Assembly: GCF_030295995.1 (NCBI RefSeq)
Contig: NZ_AP027365.1
Span: 2,202,066 to 2,266,065, forward strand
Direction of reading: 5' to 3'
From: Thalassotalea hakodatensis
Lineage (GTDB): Bacteria; Pseudomonadota; Gammaproteobacteria; Enterobacterales; Alteromonadaceae
DNA: 64,000 bases
Shown here one piece after another: positions 15,219 through 24,217 of the stretch. The notes beneath the pieces were generated by a model. The model was given only the letters and a program-made list of their open reading frames with translations. It searched no databases and was not told where the DNA came from. Made by a program: the position numbers and the translations under genes. Every line of letters starts with the position of its first letter. The first letter of the stretch is position 1.

Positions 15219-15560
15219 CTACCACAATTGCCACCAACTCTTTGGCTTAACGTAGTTAATTTTAACAACGCTGGAACCCAACTGTTGGGGAGCCAATTCA
15301 ATAATTCCACTAGATTGAAGTAAGCGGAGCTGACTCTCAACATCTTGGCTGAAACGACTCACCTTTAGCTCCAAAGTTGCATTACTAAAGCCAGATTGCG
15401 TAAGCCTGATGAAAGCTAGCAATTTACTCTTGGTCGAGGCGCCGCTTAAATCTCTAATGGTAAATATTTGAGTATGCGAATCAAAATCAGCAATGGACTT
15501 AATAGCGCCGTCTTCGTAGCACCACTCATCTCCCTTTTGAGTTTTCCAATTACTTCTCAT
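15219..15560 (-). CDS. hypothetical protein, 113 aa (cassette)
   Basis: No family recognised. A soluble protein: an N-terminal beta part (MRSNWKTQKGDEWCYEDG), then helices with a possible winged-helix-like end (QDVESQLRLLQSSGIIEL), finishing WWQLW. The stop lies between attC sites. The size is typical for a cassette ORF. Confidence 0.6.
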   Translation of the reverse strand: MRSNWKTQKGDEWCYEDGAIKSIADFDSHTQIFTIRDLSGASTKSKLLAFIRLTQSGFSNATLELKVSRFSQDVESQLRLLQSSGIIELAPQQLGSSVVKINYVKPKSWWQLW

Positions 15561-15572
15561 GCTTCCCCGTGC

Positions 15573-15676
15573 ATATAACGCTTATATTAAACGGCTTAAA
15601 ATGATTGGTTTGCTTTTTTGCCCTTTGCAAAAAACGAAACAAGTTTTTTAAGTCCGATTTGAATTTTTTGTTAGGT
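15573..15676 (-). other. attC site (fourth ORF-less cassette)
   Basis: Cores ATATAAC (15573-15579) and GTTAGGT (15670-15676), with the same stem as the sites at 10,391 and 10,739. A distant relative of the three tandem copies. Confidence 0.85.
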
Positions 15677-15920
15677 GAATTTACTTGAGCATCTGCTATT
15701 TAGCAAGTGGTTCGATTCACTGCTGAACCTGATTATTTAACCCAAGAACTTAAACCTGAACTAAGCAACAAGCAGTGAGTAAAAATAACAGAAACGGCCC
15801 TGCCAATGACACCAAACCAAGCCGCAACGTTTAAAACACCAGAATCACGGTGGTTCAATTAAACACTATACTCGTAGTTAAACACTAAACTTAACAAACA
15901 ATAAGTAAATGAGTTATTCA
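15677..15920 (-). repeat. fourth copy of the ORF-less cassette body
   Basis: This body is closely related to the bodies at 10,147-11,085, including GAATTTACTTGAGCATCTG and CCAAACCAAGCCGCAAC. It differs in the last 80 bases, where the short peptide frame is lost. Confidence 0.8.
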
Positions 15921-16020
15921 CCCTAACGCCTCATTAAGAGGAAATTTTCAGTTGGCTAAAATGTTGAACGCAGTGAAAACAGCCAACTGTAAATTTTCCT
16001 GCTTTAATGACTTGTTATGT
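15921..16020 (-). other. attC site (zinc-ribbon protein cassette)
   Basis: Cores CCCTAAC (15921-15927) and GTTATGT (16014-16020). The arms AAATTTTCAGTTGGCT and AGCCAACTGTAAATTTTCC pair almost fully, with one extrahelical base. Confidence 0.88.
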
Positions 16021-16025
16021 GTTTA

Positions 16026-16238
16026 TTACGAACGGCCAAAGCGTCGAGAGTAACAACGTTTACAAATTTCCTTATCTTCACCATTGATTTTACAATGAAA
16101 TGTTTTTTGACGATGAGGTGAAAGATCTGAATTACAGTCATTACAATACTTGTCATTTGGCATAACAATCAACAAATAGATAATTAATGGCAAACCAATA
16201 ATTGCTAGAATAATTATTAGCGCATCATTCGAATTCAA
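16026..16238 (-). CDS. membrane-anchored zinc-ribbon-like protein (cassette)
   Basis: The long frame reaches 16283, but AAGGAGG lies directly before an in-frame TTG at 16236-16238, so a 70-residue protein starting there is preferred. It has one membrane helix (residues about 7-25) and then two Cys pairs (CNDC and CKRC) with intervening His, typical of a small zinc ribbon. The function is unknown. This is the last cassette before purC. The sequence before it (ACATAAC, 16257-16263) is a cassette core and marks the array end. Confidence 0.6.
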   Translation of the reverse strand: MNSNDALIIILAIIGLPLIIYLLIVMPNDKYCNDCNSDLSPHRQKTFHCKINGEDKEICKRCYSRRFGRS

Positions 16239-16256
16239 AAGCTTCCTCCTTGAAAC

Positions 16257-16263
16257 ACATAAC
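16257..16263 (-). other. terminal core site, possible attI remnant
   Basis: ACATAAC (GTTATGT on the minus strand) is the cassette core nearest to purC. No palindromic attC arms precede it and no integrase gene is found between it and purC, so this end may be a former attI. Confidence 0.4.
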
Positions 16264-16274
16264 AGCTTATTCAT

Positions 16275-16438
16275 AAGAACCATTCTCGCAAGTAACGCTA
16301 CGAACAGCCCTTTATTTCATAAAATTGAAAATTTAAATTATCACTTCTTCTCAACTATATCAACGAGATGCTAATATTGATTCTCGCTTTCTGCGTTGAA
16401 AACGAGAATGGTTCTTGTATTTCCGTTAAAAACAAGAA
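16275..16438. repeat. inverted repeat and two tandem hairpins beyond the array
   Basis: AAGAACCATTCTCG (16275-16288) is the exact inverse of CGAGAATGGTTCTT (16403-16416). Two hairpins with the same layout follow each other: TTCTCG/CGAGAA (16381-16386 with 16403-16408) and TTCTTG/CAAGAA (16412-16417 with 16433-16438). They differ by paired changes. No gene lies here. Confidence 0.6.
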
Positions 16439-16509
16439 CAAGCACGAACTGTTTATATATGCAGTACAATTACTAAACTATCGCGGAAATTTTTTTAATT
16501 CAGTAAAAT

Positions 16510-16533
16510 AAGCCCCAACAGATGTTGAGGCTT
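16510..16533 (-). terminator. rho-independent terminator of purC
   Basis: A stem of AAGCCTCAACA with TGTTGGGGCTT around a short loop, 30 bases past the purC stop, is followed by a T-rich stretch on the minus strand. Confidence 0.7.
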
Positions 16534-16562
16534 TAGTAAGTGTTAAACCTTAAGTTGCGATA

Positions 16563-17666
16563 TTAATCAATTAACTGGTATTGCTCTTTTAACACCGCAA
16601 TAATTTCTGCTTTAGGGTCGTCACTTAGAACGATTTTTTCGCCGGTAATCTTTTCAGCAATATCTATATAGGTTTTAGATACTGCCATTAGTACTCGCTC
16701 AGGTAACGCGTTGCTCTCTGCAAGTGCTGTGCGCTCTAACATTCGCTCTTTATTCAGTAAAATATCAGGATCTGGAAAATGAGACAGCAATAGTTGCCTA
16801 AAGCCCTCTTTCGAGTTCTCAACAACCTCACCATTACGATAAGATACACCATCCCAAATACGTGATGAATCTGGCGTGCCTACTTCATCCATGTAAATTA
16901 ATTTATCATTACCTGCTCTATCTTTGACATAACCAAATTCGAATTTAGTATCAACAAAGATTTGGTCAAGCTTTGCAAGTGCCGTTGAAATAACATTAAA
17001 ACCTTCGGTAAGTAGCTTTTCATATAAAGCAACATCATCCGTTGATTGAAAATTAAAAGCTTGGTAATTATCAACAATGTTCTCACGCGTAATGTTTACA
17101 TCATCAGCTTCAAGCACGCCTGGAATACCCTTTAATATACCTTTTGTTGACGGCGTCATTAACAAGTTCGCTAATTTAGTATCTCGCTGTAGCCCTTCAG
17201 GCAACTTAATACCACAAAAATCGCGTTCGCCTTTTTCATAGGCGCGCCACATAGAACCAGTAATATAACTACGGCAAATCGCTTCAATCATAACGGGTTT
17301 AGCTTTTTGAACAATCCATACAAAGGGATGCGGAATATCAAGAATATGGCTATCAGCTAAGCCTTGCTCTTTGAATAATTTAAACCAATGATTTGATATT
17401 GCATTGAGCGCAGCGCCTTTACCAGGTACGCCTCGCATATTGCCTTCTCCGTGCCAAATACAATCAAACGCTGAAATACGATCACTAATAACCATGATGG
17501 CAAGTTCTGTATCAGCAGGTACGTTGTAGCCTTTTTCTTTAATTAATCGCGCACTGTCTTGTGCTGTTAACCAATAAACAGAGCGAACTTTACCGCTATG
17601 AACAGGTAAATCAGTACGAATAGGTAAATCGTCATTGACGGCTAAAACGCCATTAGCATTACTCAT
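16563..17666 (-). CDS. purC: phosphoribosylaminoimidazole-succinocarboxamide synthase (SAICAR synthase)
   Basis: 367 residues. It joins CAIR and aspartate with ATP in the eighth step of purine synthesis, in the cytosol. It belongs to the longer form of the enzyme found in Vibrio and Shewanella. N-terminal [12 protein letters not shown] and RISAFDC match the nucleotide-binding lobe. [17 protein letters not shown] is the core substrate motif, and [14 protein letters not shown] near residue 265 matches the conserved active-site segment. It stands alone, with a terminator after it. It lies between rplT and the integron array and has no cassette character. Confidence 0.95.
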   Translation of the reverse strand: MSNANGVLAVNDDLPIRTDLPVHSGKVRSVYWLTAQDSARLIKEKGYNVPADTELAIMVISDRISAFDCIWHGEGNMRGVPGKGAALNAISNHWFKLFKEQGLADSHILDIPHPFVWIVQKAKPVMIEAICRSYITGSMWRAYEKGERDFCGIKLPEGLQRDTKLANLLMTPSTKGILKGIPGVLEADDVNITRENIVDNYQAFNFQSTDDVALYEKLLTEGFNVISTALAKLDQIFVDTKFEFGYVKDRAGNDKLIYMDEVGTPDSSRIWDGVSYRNGEVVENSKEGFRQLLLSHFPDPDILLNKERMLERTALAESNALPERVLMAVSKTYIDIAEKITGEKIVLSDDPKAEIIAVLKEQYQLID

Positions 17667-18115
17667 CGTTTAAACCTTTTATAAGTAAGAATCTATTTGT
17701 TTAACATCAACCGATGGTGATAAACGAATAAGTTCTCTCACGTATTCACTGTGGTTAGCAATTATATCTGAAATGCTACAATAAAATCGCGCGAATTTTT
17801 ATAAAACAACCTAGCTGCATAGTTTTCAGCTTTAATAAGAAGCCACGCACTCGTAACTTAACACTTAAACAATTTAGATGAATACACCATCAGAAGACTA
17901 CCTAGCTGCTTAGTTTGCAGAGCATAGGTTAAAGTTCAAGGAAAAATTACGCACTTGGAACTTAATACCTAAAACCACTTAAACAATTTAGATGAAAATT
18001 TTTGCCGTTAATTGATTTAAGAGCAAGGAACTAACGCGCAGTTTACGCAGGTAAATGAGCATTAGTGACGACGCTATTAGAGCAAATTAACAATAAAAAT
18101 TATCTGTCTAAAAGA
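17667..18115. other. gene-free stretch between purC and rplT
   Basis: No ORF of interest. It contains an imperfect direct duplication (17809-17883 and 17900-17996) with CTAGCTGC and AACAATTTAGATGAA in both copies. The purC promoter should lie at its left edge. Confidence 0.6.
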
Positions 18116-18118
18116 AAA

Positions 18119-18142
18119 AGGACGCCCATGGGCGCCCTTTTC
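18119..18142 (-). terminator. terminator after rplT
   Basis: A GC-rich stem (GGGCGCCC / GGGCGTCC around AT), followed on the minus strand by a run of T, 20 bases past the rplT stop. Confidence 0.8.
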
Positions 18143-18159
18143 ATATATCAACGTCTCAA

Positions 18160-18516
18160 TTAAGCTAAAGAAGCTTGCGCTTTTTCAACTAATACAGAGA
18201 ATGCTGCTTTGTCATATACTGCAATGTCAGCTAGGATCTTACGATCGATTTCAATCGATGCTTTTTTCAAGCCATTGATGAAACGGCTGTAAGATAAACC
18301 ATTTTGACGAGCTGCTGCATTTATACGAGCAATCCAAAGTTGACGGAATTGGCGCTTACGTTGACGACGGTCACGGTATGCGTATTGGCCAGCTTTAGTT
18401 ACAGCTTGGAAAGCAACGCGATATACGCGACTACGAGCACCGTAGTAACCTTTCGCTTGCTTTAAAATTTTCTTGTGAGAACGACGTGCTACTACACCGC
18501 GTTTTACTCTTGCCAT
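18160..18516 (-). CDS. rplT: 50S ribosomal protein L20
   Basis: 118 residues, the full family length. The basic N-terminal extension ([29 protein letters not shown]) inserts into 23S rRNA and is followed by the globular domain ([19 protein letters not shown]). It is the last gene of infC-rpmI-rplT, 18 bases after rpmI. By family knowledge L20 can repress this operon's translation. A terminator follows. Confidence 0.98.
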   Translation of the reverse strand: MARVKRGVVARRSHKKILKQAKGYYGARSRVYRVAFQAVTKAGQYAYRDRRQRKRQFRQLWIARINAAARQNGLSYSRFINGLKKASIEIDRKILADIAVYDKAAFSVLVEKAQASLA

Positions 18517-18534
18517 GTGCTAATCTCCTCTTAA

Positions 18535-18732
18535 TTAAGCGTTGCGAAGTAATTTATCAACTGCTTTCACATCTGAAGCAGCAACCATGCTTTTAGCACG
18601 AAGATGACGTTTTACTTTAGTACGACGCTTAGTCAAGATATGACGAAGACCAGCTTGTTTGCATTTGTAACCGCCTGACGCAGTTCTTTTAAAGCGCTTT
18701 GCAGCACCTTTGTTAGTTTTCATTTTAGGCAT
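18535..18732 (-). CDS. rpmI: 50S ribosomal protein L35
   Basis: 65 residues from the ATG at 18732 ([15 protein letters not shown]); a longer frame to 18768 is not real, since GGAG lies upstream of this ATG. A highly basic protein of normal length. It sits between infC and rplT. Confidence 0.97.
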   Translation of the reverse strand: MPKMKTNKGAAKRFKRTASGGYKCKQAGLRHILTKRRTKVKRHLRAKSMVAASDVKAVDKLLRNA

Positions 18733-18882
18733 TGATGTAAACTCCACATTGCCATTGAAATTTAGCAACGCAGGCGAAAACAGTGTTTAACGCTGTTTTA
18801 CTTGTAGGCCTAACGTTACCCGTTAAAAACAATAGTGGTGAGCAGAAATTGCTTTCTACTACTTGCTAAAACCAGCTATTGA

Positions 18883-19422
18883 TTATTTTTTCGGTGCAAG
18901 TACCATCACCATTTGACGTCCTTCCGCTCTACGAGGGAACGACTCAACTGTAGTAAGTTCTTCTAAATCGTTTTTAACACGCGTTAAAAGCTCAATACCC
19001 AGTTCTTGGTGGGCCATCTCACGACCGCGGAAACGTAAAGTTACTTTCACTTTATCGCCACCTTCTACGAAGCGCTTCAAGTTACGTAATTTAACTTGAT
19101 AGTCACCTTCATCAGTACCAGGACGGAATTTAATTTCCTTAACCTGAATTTGTTTCTGCTTTTTCTTTTGTTCTTTTTGCTGTTTGCTTTTTTCGTAAAG
19201 GAACTTACCGTAGTCCATTACACGACAAACTGGTGGTTTCGCCGTAGGGCTGATTTCTACTAAATCTACCCCCGCTTGTTCAGCTGCATCTAAAGCTTCA
19301 TCAAGTGAAACAACACCTAGTGCTTCGTTCTCTAAGCCTACTAAGCGTACTTCAGACGCAGTAATGGCTTCATTCAGTTTGTGTTGCGGTTCTTTTTGAC
19401 CGCCTTTTAAACTACCTTTGAT
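18883..19422 (-). CDS. infC: translation initiation factor IF-3, ATC start
   Basis: 179 residues. Conserved sequence extends well upstream of the first ATG (19218): [29 protein letters not shown] and [17 protein letters not shown] are the IF-3 N-domain. The frame is bounded by a TAA two codons before ATC at 19420-19422. GGAGG lies 8 bases before this ATC, so initiation at AUC is the only consistent choice. The C-domain ([15 protein letters not shown], then [12 protein letters not shown]) binds the 30S subunit. IF-3 rejects non-standard starts, so such a start gives autoregulation, as with AUU in E. coli. Confidence 0.96.
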   Translation of the reverse strand: MKGSLKGGQKEPQHKLNEAITASEVRLVGLENEALGVVSLDEALDAAEQAGVDLVEISPTAKPPVCRVMDYGKFLYEKSKQQKEQKKKQKQIQVKEIKFRPGTDEGDYQVKLRNLKRFVEGGDKVKVTLRFRGREMAHQELGIELLTRVKNDLEELTTVESFPRRAEGRQMVMVLAPKK

Positions 19423-19464
19423 AGTTTATTCCTCCAAGCATTAAAACAAACAATTTAGCAAAAG

Positions 19465-19484
19465 GTTTGAGAGTATTCTCAAAC
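19465..19484 (-). promoter_or_regulatory. hairpin between thrS and infC
   Basis: A perfect 8-bp stem (GTTTGAGA / TCTCAAAC) with a 4-base loop just after the thrS stop. It lacks a long T run, so it may modulate read-through or mRNA processing rather than end transcription. Confidence 0.5.
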
Positions 19485-19489
19485 AGCAT

Positions 19490-21400
19490 TTATGCCCGTG
19501 AACTTACTTCTTCACTTAGTTTAGTAATGAAGTCGTCAACCGACATTTTTCCTAAATCTTCCCCACTTCTTGTGCGAATGGCAATTTCGCCATTTTCCAT
19601 TTCTTTGTCACCTACGACTAAAAGATATGGAACACGCTTCAAAGTGTGCTCGCGAATTTTAAAGCCTATCTTCTCATTTCTCAAGTCTACTTTTGCTCTA
19701 AATCCACTTTCTTTTAGTTTTTTTACAACTTTTTGACAATAATCCGACTGTTTGTCGGTAATATTCATCACTGTTGCTTGATTTGGTGATAACCACGTTG
19801 GAAATTTACCTGAGTATTCTTCAATCAAAATACCGATAAATCTTTCTAATGAACCTAATATGGCACGATGAATCATCACCGGAATGTAACGTTCATTATC
19901 TTCGCCGACATAAGTTGCACCTAATCGTTCTGGTAACGCGAAATCTAATTGTACCGTACCACACTGCCAGTTACGACCTAAACAATCGAGTAAAGTAAAT
20001 TCAATTTTAGGACCATAGAAAGCACCTTCACCCGGCAGGTACTCAAATTCAATACCTTTCGACTTCATTGCTTCAGCTAAACCAAGCTCAGCTTTATCCC
20101 ACATTTCATCTGTACCAATACGCTTTTCAGGGCGAGTTGATAGCTTAACAATAATGTCTTCAAAGCCAAAGGTTTGATACACATCGTAAACTAATTCAAT
20201 ACATTTCGTGACTTCATTTTGCACTTGGTCTTCTGTACAGAAAATATGCGCGTCATCTTGTGTAAAACCACGAACACGCATTAAACCATGAAGCGCACCC
20301 GATGGTTCGTTTCGGTGACAACAACCAAATTCAGCCATACGTAAAGGTAAATCACGGTATGATTTTAAGCCTTGATTAAAAATTTGAACGTGGCCTGGGC
20401 AGTTCATTGGTTTAATTGCGTATTCACGTTTTTCAGACTCAGTCGTAAACATCGCGTCTGAATATTTGTCCCAATGACCTGATTTTTCCCAAAGTACGCG
20501 GTCCATCATTAATGGCCCTTTTACTTCGTCGTAATCATATTCGTGTAATTTTTCACGAACAAACTTTTCAAGTTCGGTATAAATTGTCCAACCATCGTTG
20601 TGCCAAAACACCATGCCTGGCGCTTCTTCTTGCCAGTGAAATAAATCAAGTGTTTTACCGATTTTACGGTGGTCGCGCTTTTCAGCTTCTGCTAATCGTT
20701 GAATGTAAGCTTTTAACTGTTTTTTATCCGCCCATGCCGTGCCATAAATACGCTGCAGCATTTTGTTGTCAGAATCACCACGCCAGTACGCGCCAGCTAC
20801 TTTCATCAATTTTAAATGATGACAATGGCGCATGTTTGGTACGTGTGGACCACGACACATATCGATATATTCTTCATGATGATATAAACCTGGACGATCA
20901 TCTTTTTCAATGTTCTCGTCTAAAATTTCCATTTTGTAAGGTTCGCCACGCTCTTCAAAAGCATCACGAGCTTCTTGCCAAGAAACAGTTTTCTTAACAA
21001 CATCATAATTTGTTTTGGCCAACTCAAGCATACGCTTTTCAAGTTTGGCAATATCGTCTTCATTAATTGAATGGTCTAGATCAATATCGTAATAAAAGCC
21101 ATTTTCAATGACGGGGCCAATCGCCATTTTTGCGCTTGGCCATAATTGTTTAATCGCATGGCCTAATAAATGCGCACATGAATGACGAATAATTTCTATG
21201 CCGTCTTGGTCTTTATTGGTGATCAGTTGTAATTCAGCGTCTGCTTCAATTAATTCACAGGCATCAACAAGTTCACCATTTACACGACCTGCAATAGTCG
21301 CTTTGGCTAATCCGGGGCCGATATCTAACGCAACATCCATTACAGATACCGCATTTTCAAATGAACGTTGACTTCCGTCAGGGAGAGTAATAACAGGCAT
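19490..21400 (-). CDS. thrS: threonine-tRNA ligase
   Basis: 636 residues, normal length. The N-terminal TGS domain ([15 protein letters not shown]) and the editing domain with [10 protein letters not shown] are followed by the class II catalytic core: [10 protein letters not shown] motif, [33 protein letters not shown] spread over motif 2, and [16 protein letters not shown] motif 3. The anticodon-binding domain ends the protein. It charges tRNA-Thr and corrects serine mischarging. First gene of the translation operon. The segment 21401-21640 upstream would carry the leader and promoter, but no operator is evident. Confidence 0.98.
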   Translation of the reverse strand: MPVITLPDGSQRSFENAVSVMDVALDIGPGLAKATIAGRVNGELVDACELIEADAELQLITNKDQDGIEIIRHSCAHLLGHAIKQLWPSAKMAIGPVIENGFYYDIDLDHSINEDDIAKLEKRMLELAKTNYDVVKKTVSWQEARDAFEERGEPYKMEILDENIEKDDRPGLYHHEEYIDMCRGPHVPNMRHCHHLKLMKVAGAYWRGDSDNKMLQRIYGTAWADKKQLKAYIQRLAEAEKRDHRKIGKTLDLFHWQEEAPGMVFWHNDGWTIYTELEKFVREKLHEYDYDEVKGPLMMDRVLWEKSGHWDKYSDAMFTTESEKREYAIKPMNCPGHVQIFNQGLKSYRDLPLRMAEFGCCHRNEPSGALHGLMRVRGFTQDDAHIFCTEDQVQNEVTKCIELVYDVYQTFGFEDIIVKLSTRPEKRIGTDEMWDKAELGLAEAMKSKGIEFEYLPGEGAFYGPKIEFTLLDCLGRNWQCGTVQLDFALPERLGATYVGEDNERYIPVMIHRAILGSLERFIGILIEEYSGKFPTWLSPNQATVMNITDKQSDYCQKVVKKLKESGFRAKVDLRNEKIGFKIREHTLKRVPYLLVVGDKEMENGEIAIRTRSGEDLGKMSVDDFITKLSEEVSSRA

Positions 21401-21640
21401 GAAATTTCCTTTCTACAGTGGCGGCGCATACCAAGCGTCGCATGTGGTGTTAACAAAAATTAAATCAATCAAGCATACGGACTATTATAGAACTATAATA
21501 TGGTTCAGAGAATCACGCGTAGCGCTTGTTTTTATGAGCGTGTGAATATAGGCGATTATCTCTTACAATGCAACGTATAATCGTGCTTTGGATAATTAAT
21601 TATCCCGTCCTTTCGTGGTGTTAGTATTAAGATCATTATT

Positions 21641-22261
21641 ATGAAGTTACTAACCTGTTTAAGCTTATTGTTTTGTACTTTTGTTGGAGCTTCTTCACAA
21701 AGTACATGTGGCTATCATTACAGCCTAGATTGGCAGCTTTGGCAAAGCAATGCTAATTACTCTGTTAGTACCGCTAGAATGCCAAATAACAAGTCAATCG
21801 CACTGCAAGCTAAGATTATCCTACCCACTAAAATTAACCATTTTTATCAATTTTTACATCATGAAGAAAGCGTCGCATTGTGGTTAGCGCGCGCTGAAGA
21901 TGTTGAAATTACTCAAGTGGCAAAAAACCAGTCGATGATCACCACTTATTTTTCAGGAGGTTTCTTTATTAGTCCACGTGTCATGCAGGCAACTTCAACA
22001 GTCACAACACACACTGAGCGCAACATAGTTATTAAGGTTGAAAACAAGCCAACGCCTATTACCTTACCTGAAAGTTCCGTGTTAATGACACTGCATTTTG
22101 GTTGTTGGCATATCAAACAACTGTCACCTACAGCGCTAGAGGTTACCTATCAATTTTCAGCATCAGCCAATGGTAATATTCCTACATGGATAGCGAATAA
22201 AGTGGCTAAAAAAAGTTTGTGGAAATCACTCGAAAAGTTACAACAGCATTTTACAGGTTAA
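21641..22261 (+). CDS. exported SRPBCC/START-like protein
   Basis: 206 residues with a clear signal peptide (residues 1-19). The mature part looks like a START/polyketide-cyclase-like barrel: LQAKIILPTKINHFYQFLHHEES followed by later strands with VLMTLHFGCWHI and LEVTYQFSASANGNIPTWIANKVAKKSLWKSLEKLQQHF, the usual long C-terminal helix. Periplasmic START-like proteins are probably lipid or hydrophobic-ligand binders, so this is an inference from the fold. The gene ends close to the fructosamine-kinase gene start. Confidence 0.65.
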   Translation: MKLLTCLSLLFCTFVGASSQSTCGYHYSLDWQLWQSNANYSVSTARMPNNKSIALQAKIILPTKINHFYQFLHHEESVALWLARAEDVEITQVAKNQSMITTYFSGGFFISPRVMQATSTVTTHTERNIVIKVENKPTPITLPESSVLMTLHFGCWHIKQLSPTALEVTYQFSASANGNIPTWIANKVAKKSLWKSLEKLQQHFTG

Positions 22262-22302
22262 CTATACTTACCCTGAAAGTATATTGTAAACAGGGGGGGC
22301 CT

Positions 22303-23169
22303 ATGTGGAACAGCATTGCTAAATCAATTGAACAAGCATTATCAAGCTCTTTCAAAATAGAAAAGTATAGTGCTGTTACTGGCGGTGATATCAACGAAAG
22401 CTTTTTAATTAGTGGTGAACAACAACGTTACTTTGTAAAAGTGAATGATAAAGCTAGGCTTGAACATTTTGATGCTGAGGCATACAACTTAAATAAAATC
22501 AGAGAAAGTGAGTGTATCGCTTGTCCTTCTGTCATTACCACCGGCGTGACGACTGATAAGGCTTTTTTAGTTCTACATGTCATTGACTTCCATCAACCGT
22601 CCAACGCACTTTGGCGTAGGCTAGGTGAGCAATTAGCCACCATGCATAAGCAAACAAGCCATGGTCAATTTGGCTGGCAGCAAGATAATGTTATTGGCAG
22701 TATTATACAACCTAATAGGTGGAGCAGTAATTGGCGGCAATTTTTTGCTGAGCAACGCATTGGTTGGCAATTACAATTATTGAATGAAAAATCGATTGTC
22801 TTTGGTGATATTGATTTTATTACCAACGCTTGCCATCAAATACTCTTAAACCATCACGTTGAACCTTGTTTATTACACGGGGACTTATGGCGAGGTAACA
22901 TCGGATTTGCTAATGAACAACCCGTTATTTTTGATCCTGCAAGCTATTATGGTGATCGGGAAGCAGATTTAGCGATGACAGAGTTATTCGGTGCTTTACC
23001 AGAAGATTTCTATCATGGGTATTATGACACTTACCCCTTACCTGAAGCCTATGGTGTACGTAAACATGTCTATAATTTATATCATGTATTAAACCATGCA
23101 AATATTTTCGGTGGTGTATATGTAGAACAAGCAAAAGCCTGTATAAACCGAATATTATCAATGGCGTGA
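22303..23169 (+). CDS. fructosamine-3-kinase family protein
   Basis: 288 residues from the ATG at 22303; GGGGGG lies upstream, and the longer frame from 22219 overlaps the previous gene. The kinase fold is seen in the glycine-rich VTGGDINESFLI, the Lys in YFVKVN, and the catalytic loop CLLHGDLWRGNIGF with the metal segment VIFDPASYYGDREADLAMTELFG. Such kinases phosphorylate the sugar part of glycated proteins or small amines so that the bond decomposes (deglycation). YniA of E. coli is the nearest well-known relative. Confidence 0.88.
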   Translation: MWNSIAKSIEQALSSSFKIEKYSAVTGGDINESFLISGEQQRYFVKVNDKARLEHFDAEAYNLNKIRESECIACPSVITTGVTTDKAFLVLHVIDFHQPSNALWRRLGEQLATMHKQTSHGQFGWQQDNVIGSIIQPNRWSSNWRQFFAEQRIGWQLQLLNEKSIVFGDIDFITNACHQILLNHHVEPCLLHGDLWRGNIGFANEQPVIFDPASYYGDREADLAMTELFGALPEDFYHGYYDTYPLPEAYGVRKHVYNLYHVLNHANIFGGVYVEQAKACINRILSMA

Positions 23170-23318
23170 TTTTGTCTTGAATAATTGAATTGTGAGTAAA
23201 TTCAAACGCTAATAAATAAGTTGCAGAAAGCTAATGATGAAAGTTAGCAGTTTTCAAATTTATGACCATACTTAGAAGTAAGACAAACAAAGCGATGCGT
23301 AGCATCTGGGGGGATATA

Positions 23319-23531
23319 ATGCCGCATGATTCTCTTCCACAAAAAGTGTCAGATCTTCGAATAGAATGCCCTCATTGCGGACACCATGTTTATGTTACGA
23401 TTGATCCAACATCCGGCGATCAAGATTATTACGACGAATGCTCAGCTTGTTGTAATGATATTCATTTGAATATGCACATTGATGAGTACCGACAAAAAAT
23501 TGAATTAGCTATCAATAGTGATGAACAATAA
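23319..23531 (+). CDS. CPXCG-type cysteine-rich small protein
   Basis: 70 residues from the ATG at 23319, which has GGGGGG upstream; the longer frame from 23262 has no ribosome site. It contains CPHCG and a second ECSACC cluster, the pattern of the CPXCG-motif domain family (likely a zinc ribbon). The role is unknown; in many gammaproteobacteria it is found near housekeeping genes. Confidence 0.75.
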   Translation: MPHDSLPQKVSDLRIECPHCGHHVYVTIDPTSGDQDYYDECSACCNDIHLNMHIDEYRQKIELAINSDEQ

Positions 23532-23541
23532 ACTTGTACCG

Positions 23542-24153
23542 TTAAAGCTTCATTCGTTCGATGGTATTAACAATGGTAATGGTTTGTTGATCACATTCAA
23601 TATTCACCAAAGCCCCCATTGATAAGCTAGATAAATTTGTTCTGCTCAACGTTTCTGGGATCAAGTGAACGGTAAAGTGATTATCGATAACGTCACCTAC
23701 CGTTAAACTAATACCATTAATGGTGATAAAGCCTTTCGCTAAGACAAACTTTTTCCACTGCACAGGTAACTTAAATGTCATTGAACAATTGGTGGCGGTT
23801 TGTTCGATATGACTTAAAGAAGCGGTGGTATGAATATGACCACTAACAATATGGCCGCCAAGTTCATCCCCTACTTTTAATGAACGTTCAATGTTTACTT
23901 TATCGCCTATTTTTAAATAACCTAAATTGGTAAATCTTAGCGTTTCATCGATTACATCAAAGTGAATAATACTGTTGTGTTGCTGCTGGAAAAATTTCAC
24001 CACAGTTAAACAGCAGCCATTAACCGCAATACTCGCTCCAAGTTGTAACTGTTCAATGAGTTCAAGCTCACCTTTAACAATTAACCTCATTAACTTGTGG
24101 TTTACATCTGATGAAATAATTTCAGCTTGTGATTGCACTATGCCAGTAAACAT
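23542..24153 (-). CDS. ribE: riboflavin synthase
   Basis: 203 residues made of two similar beta-barrel halves. The first starts MFTGIVQSQAEI with NGCCLTVV, the second has VSGHIH then INGISLTV. It dismutates two 6,7-dimethyl-8-ribityllumazine to riboflavin. It is divergent from a MATE transporter, the same arrangement as ribC-mdtK in E. coli. No FMN riboswitch is seen in the 64-base gap. Confidence 0.95.
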   Translation of the reverse strand: MFTGIVQSQAEIISSDVNHKLMRLIVKGELELIEQLQLGASIAVNGCCLTVVKFFQQQHNSIIHFDVIDETLRFTNLGYLKIGDKVNIERSLKVGDELGGHIVSGHIHTTASLSHIEQTATNCSMTFKLPVQWKKFVLAKGFITINGISLTVGDVIDNHFTVHLIPETLSRTNLSSLSMGALVNIECDQQTITIVNTIERMKL

Positions 24154-24217
24154 ATATGATCCAACGTTATAAAAGTTCCCGCATTTTAGCGCCCTGTTAT
24201 TTTAAGTACCACAACTA

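Noticed and set aside
10047-16020. Repeated blocks that could be taken for a CRISPR array
   Set aside because: Repeats are 93-118 bp, differ in sequence, have cassette cores and enclose genes; they are attC sites.
16264-16560. Possible integrase remnant next to purC
   Set aside because: All frames were checked for tyrosine recombinase motifs; none was seen in this short AT-rich spacer.
20512-20997. 161-aa plus-strand ORF in thrS
   Set aside because: Antisense to the catalytic domain of thrS; no ribosome site or known domain.
24154-24217. FMN riboswitch upstream of ribE
   Set aside because: The gap is only 64 bases, too short for the RFN element, and has no matching conserved boxes.
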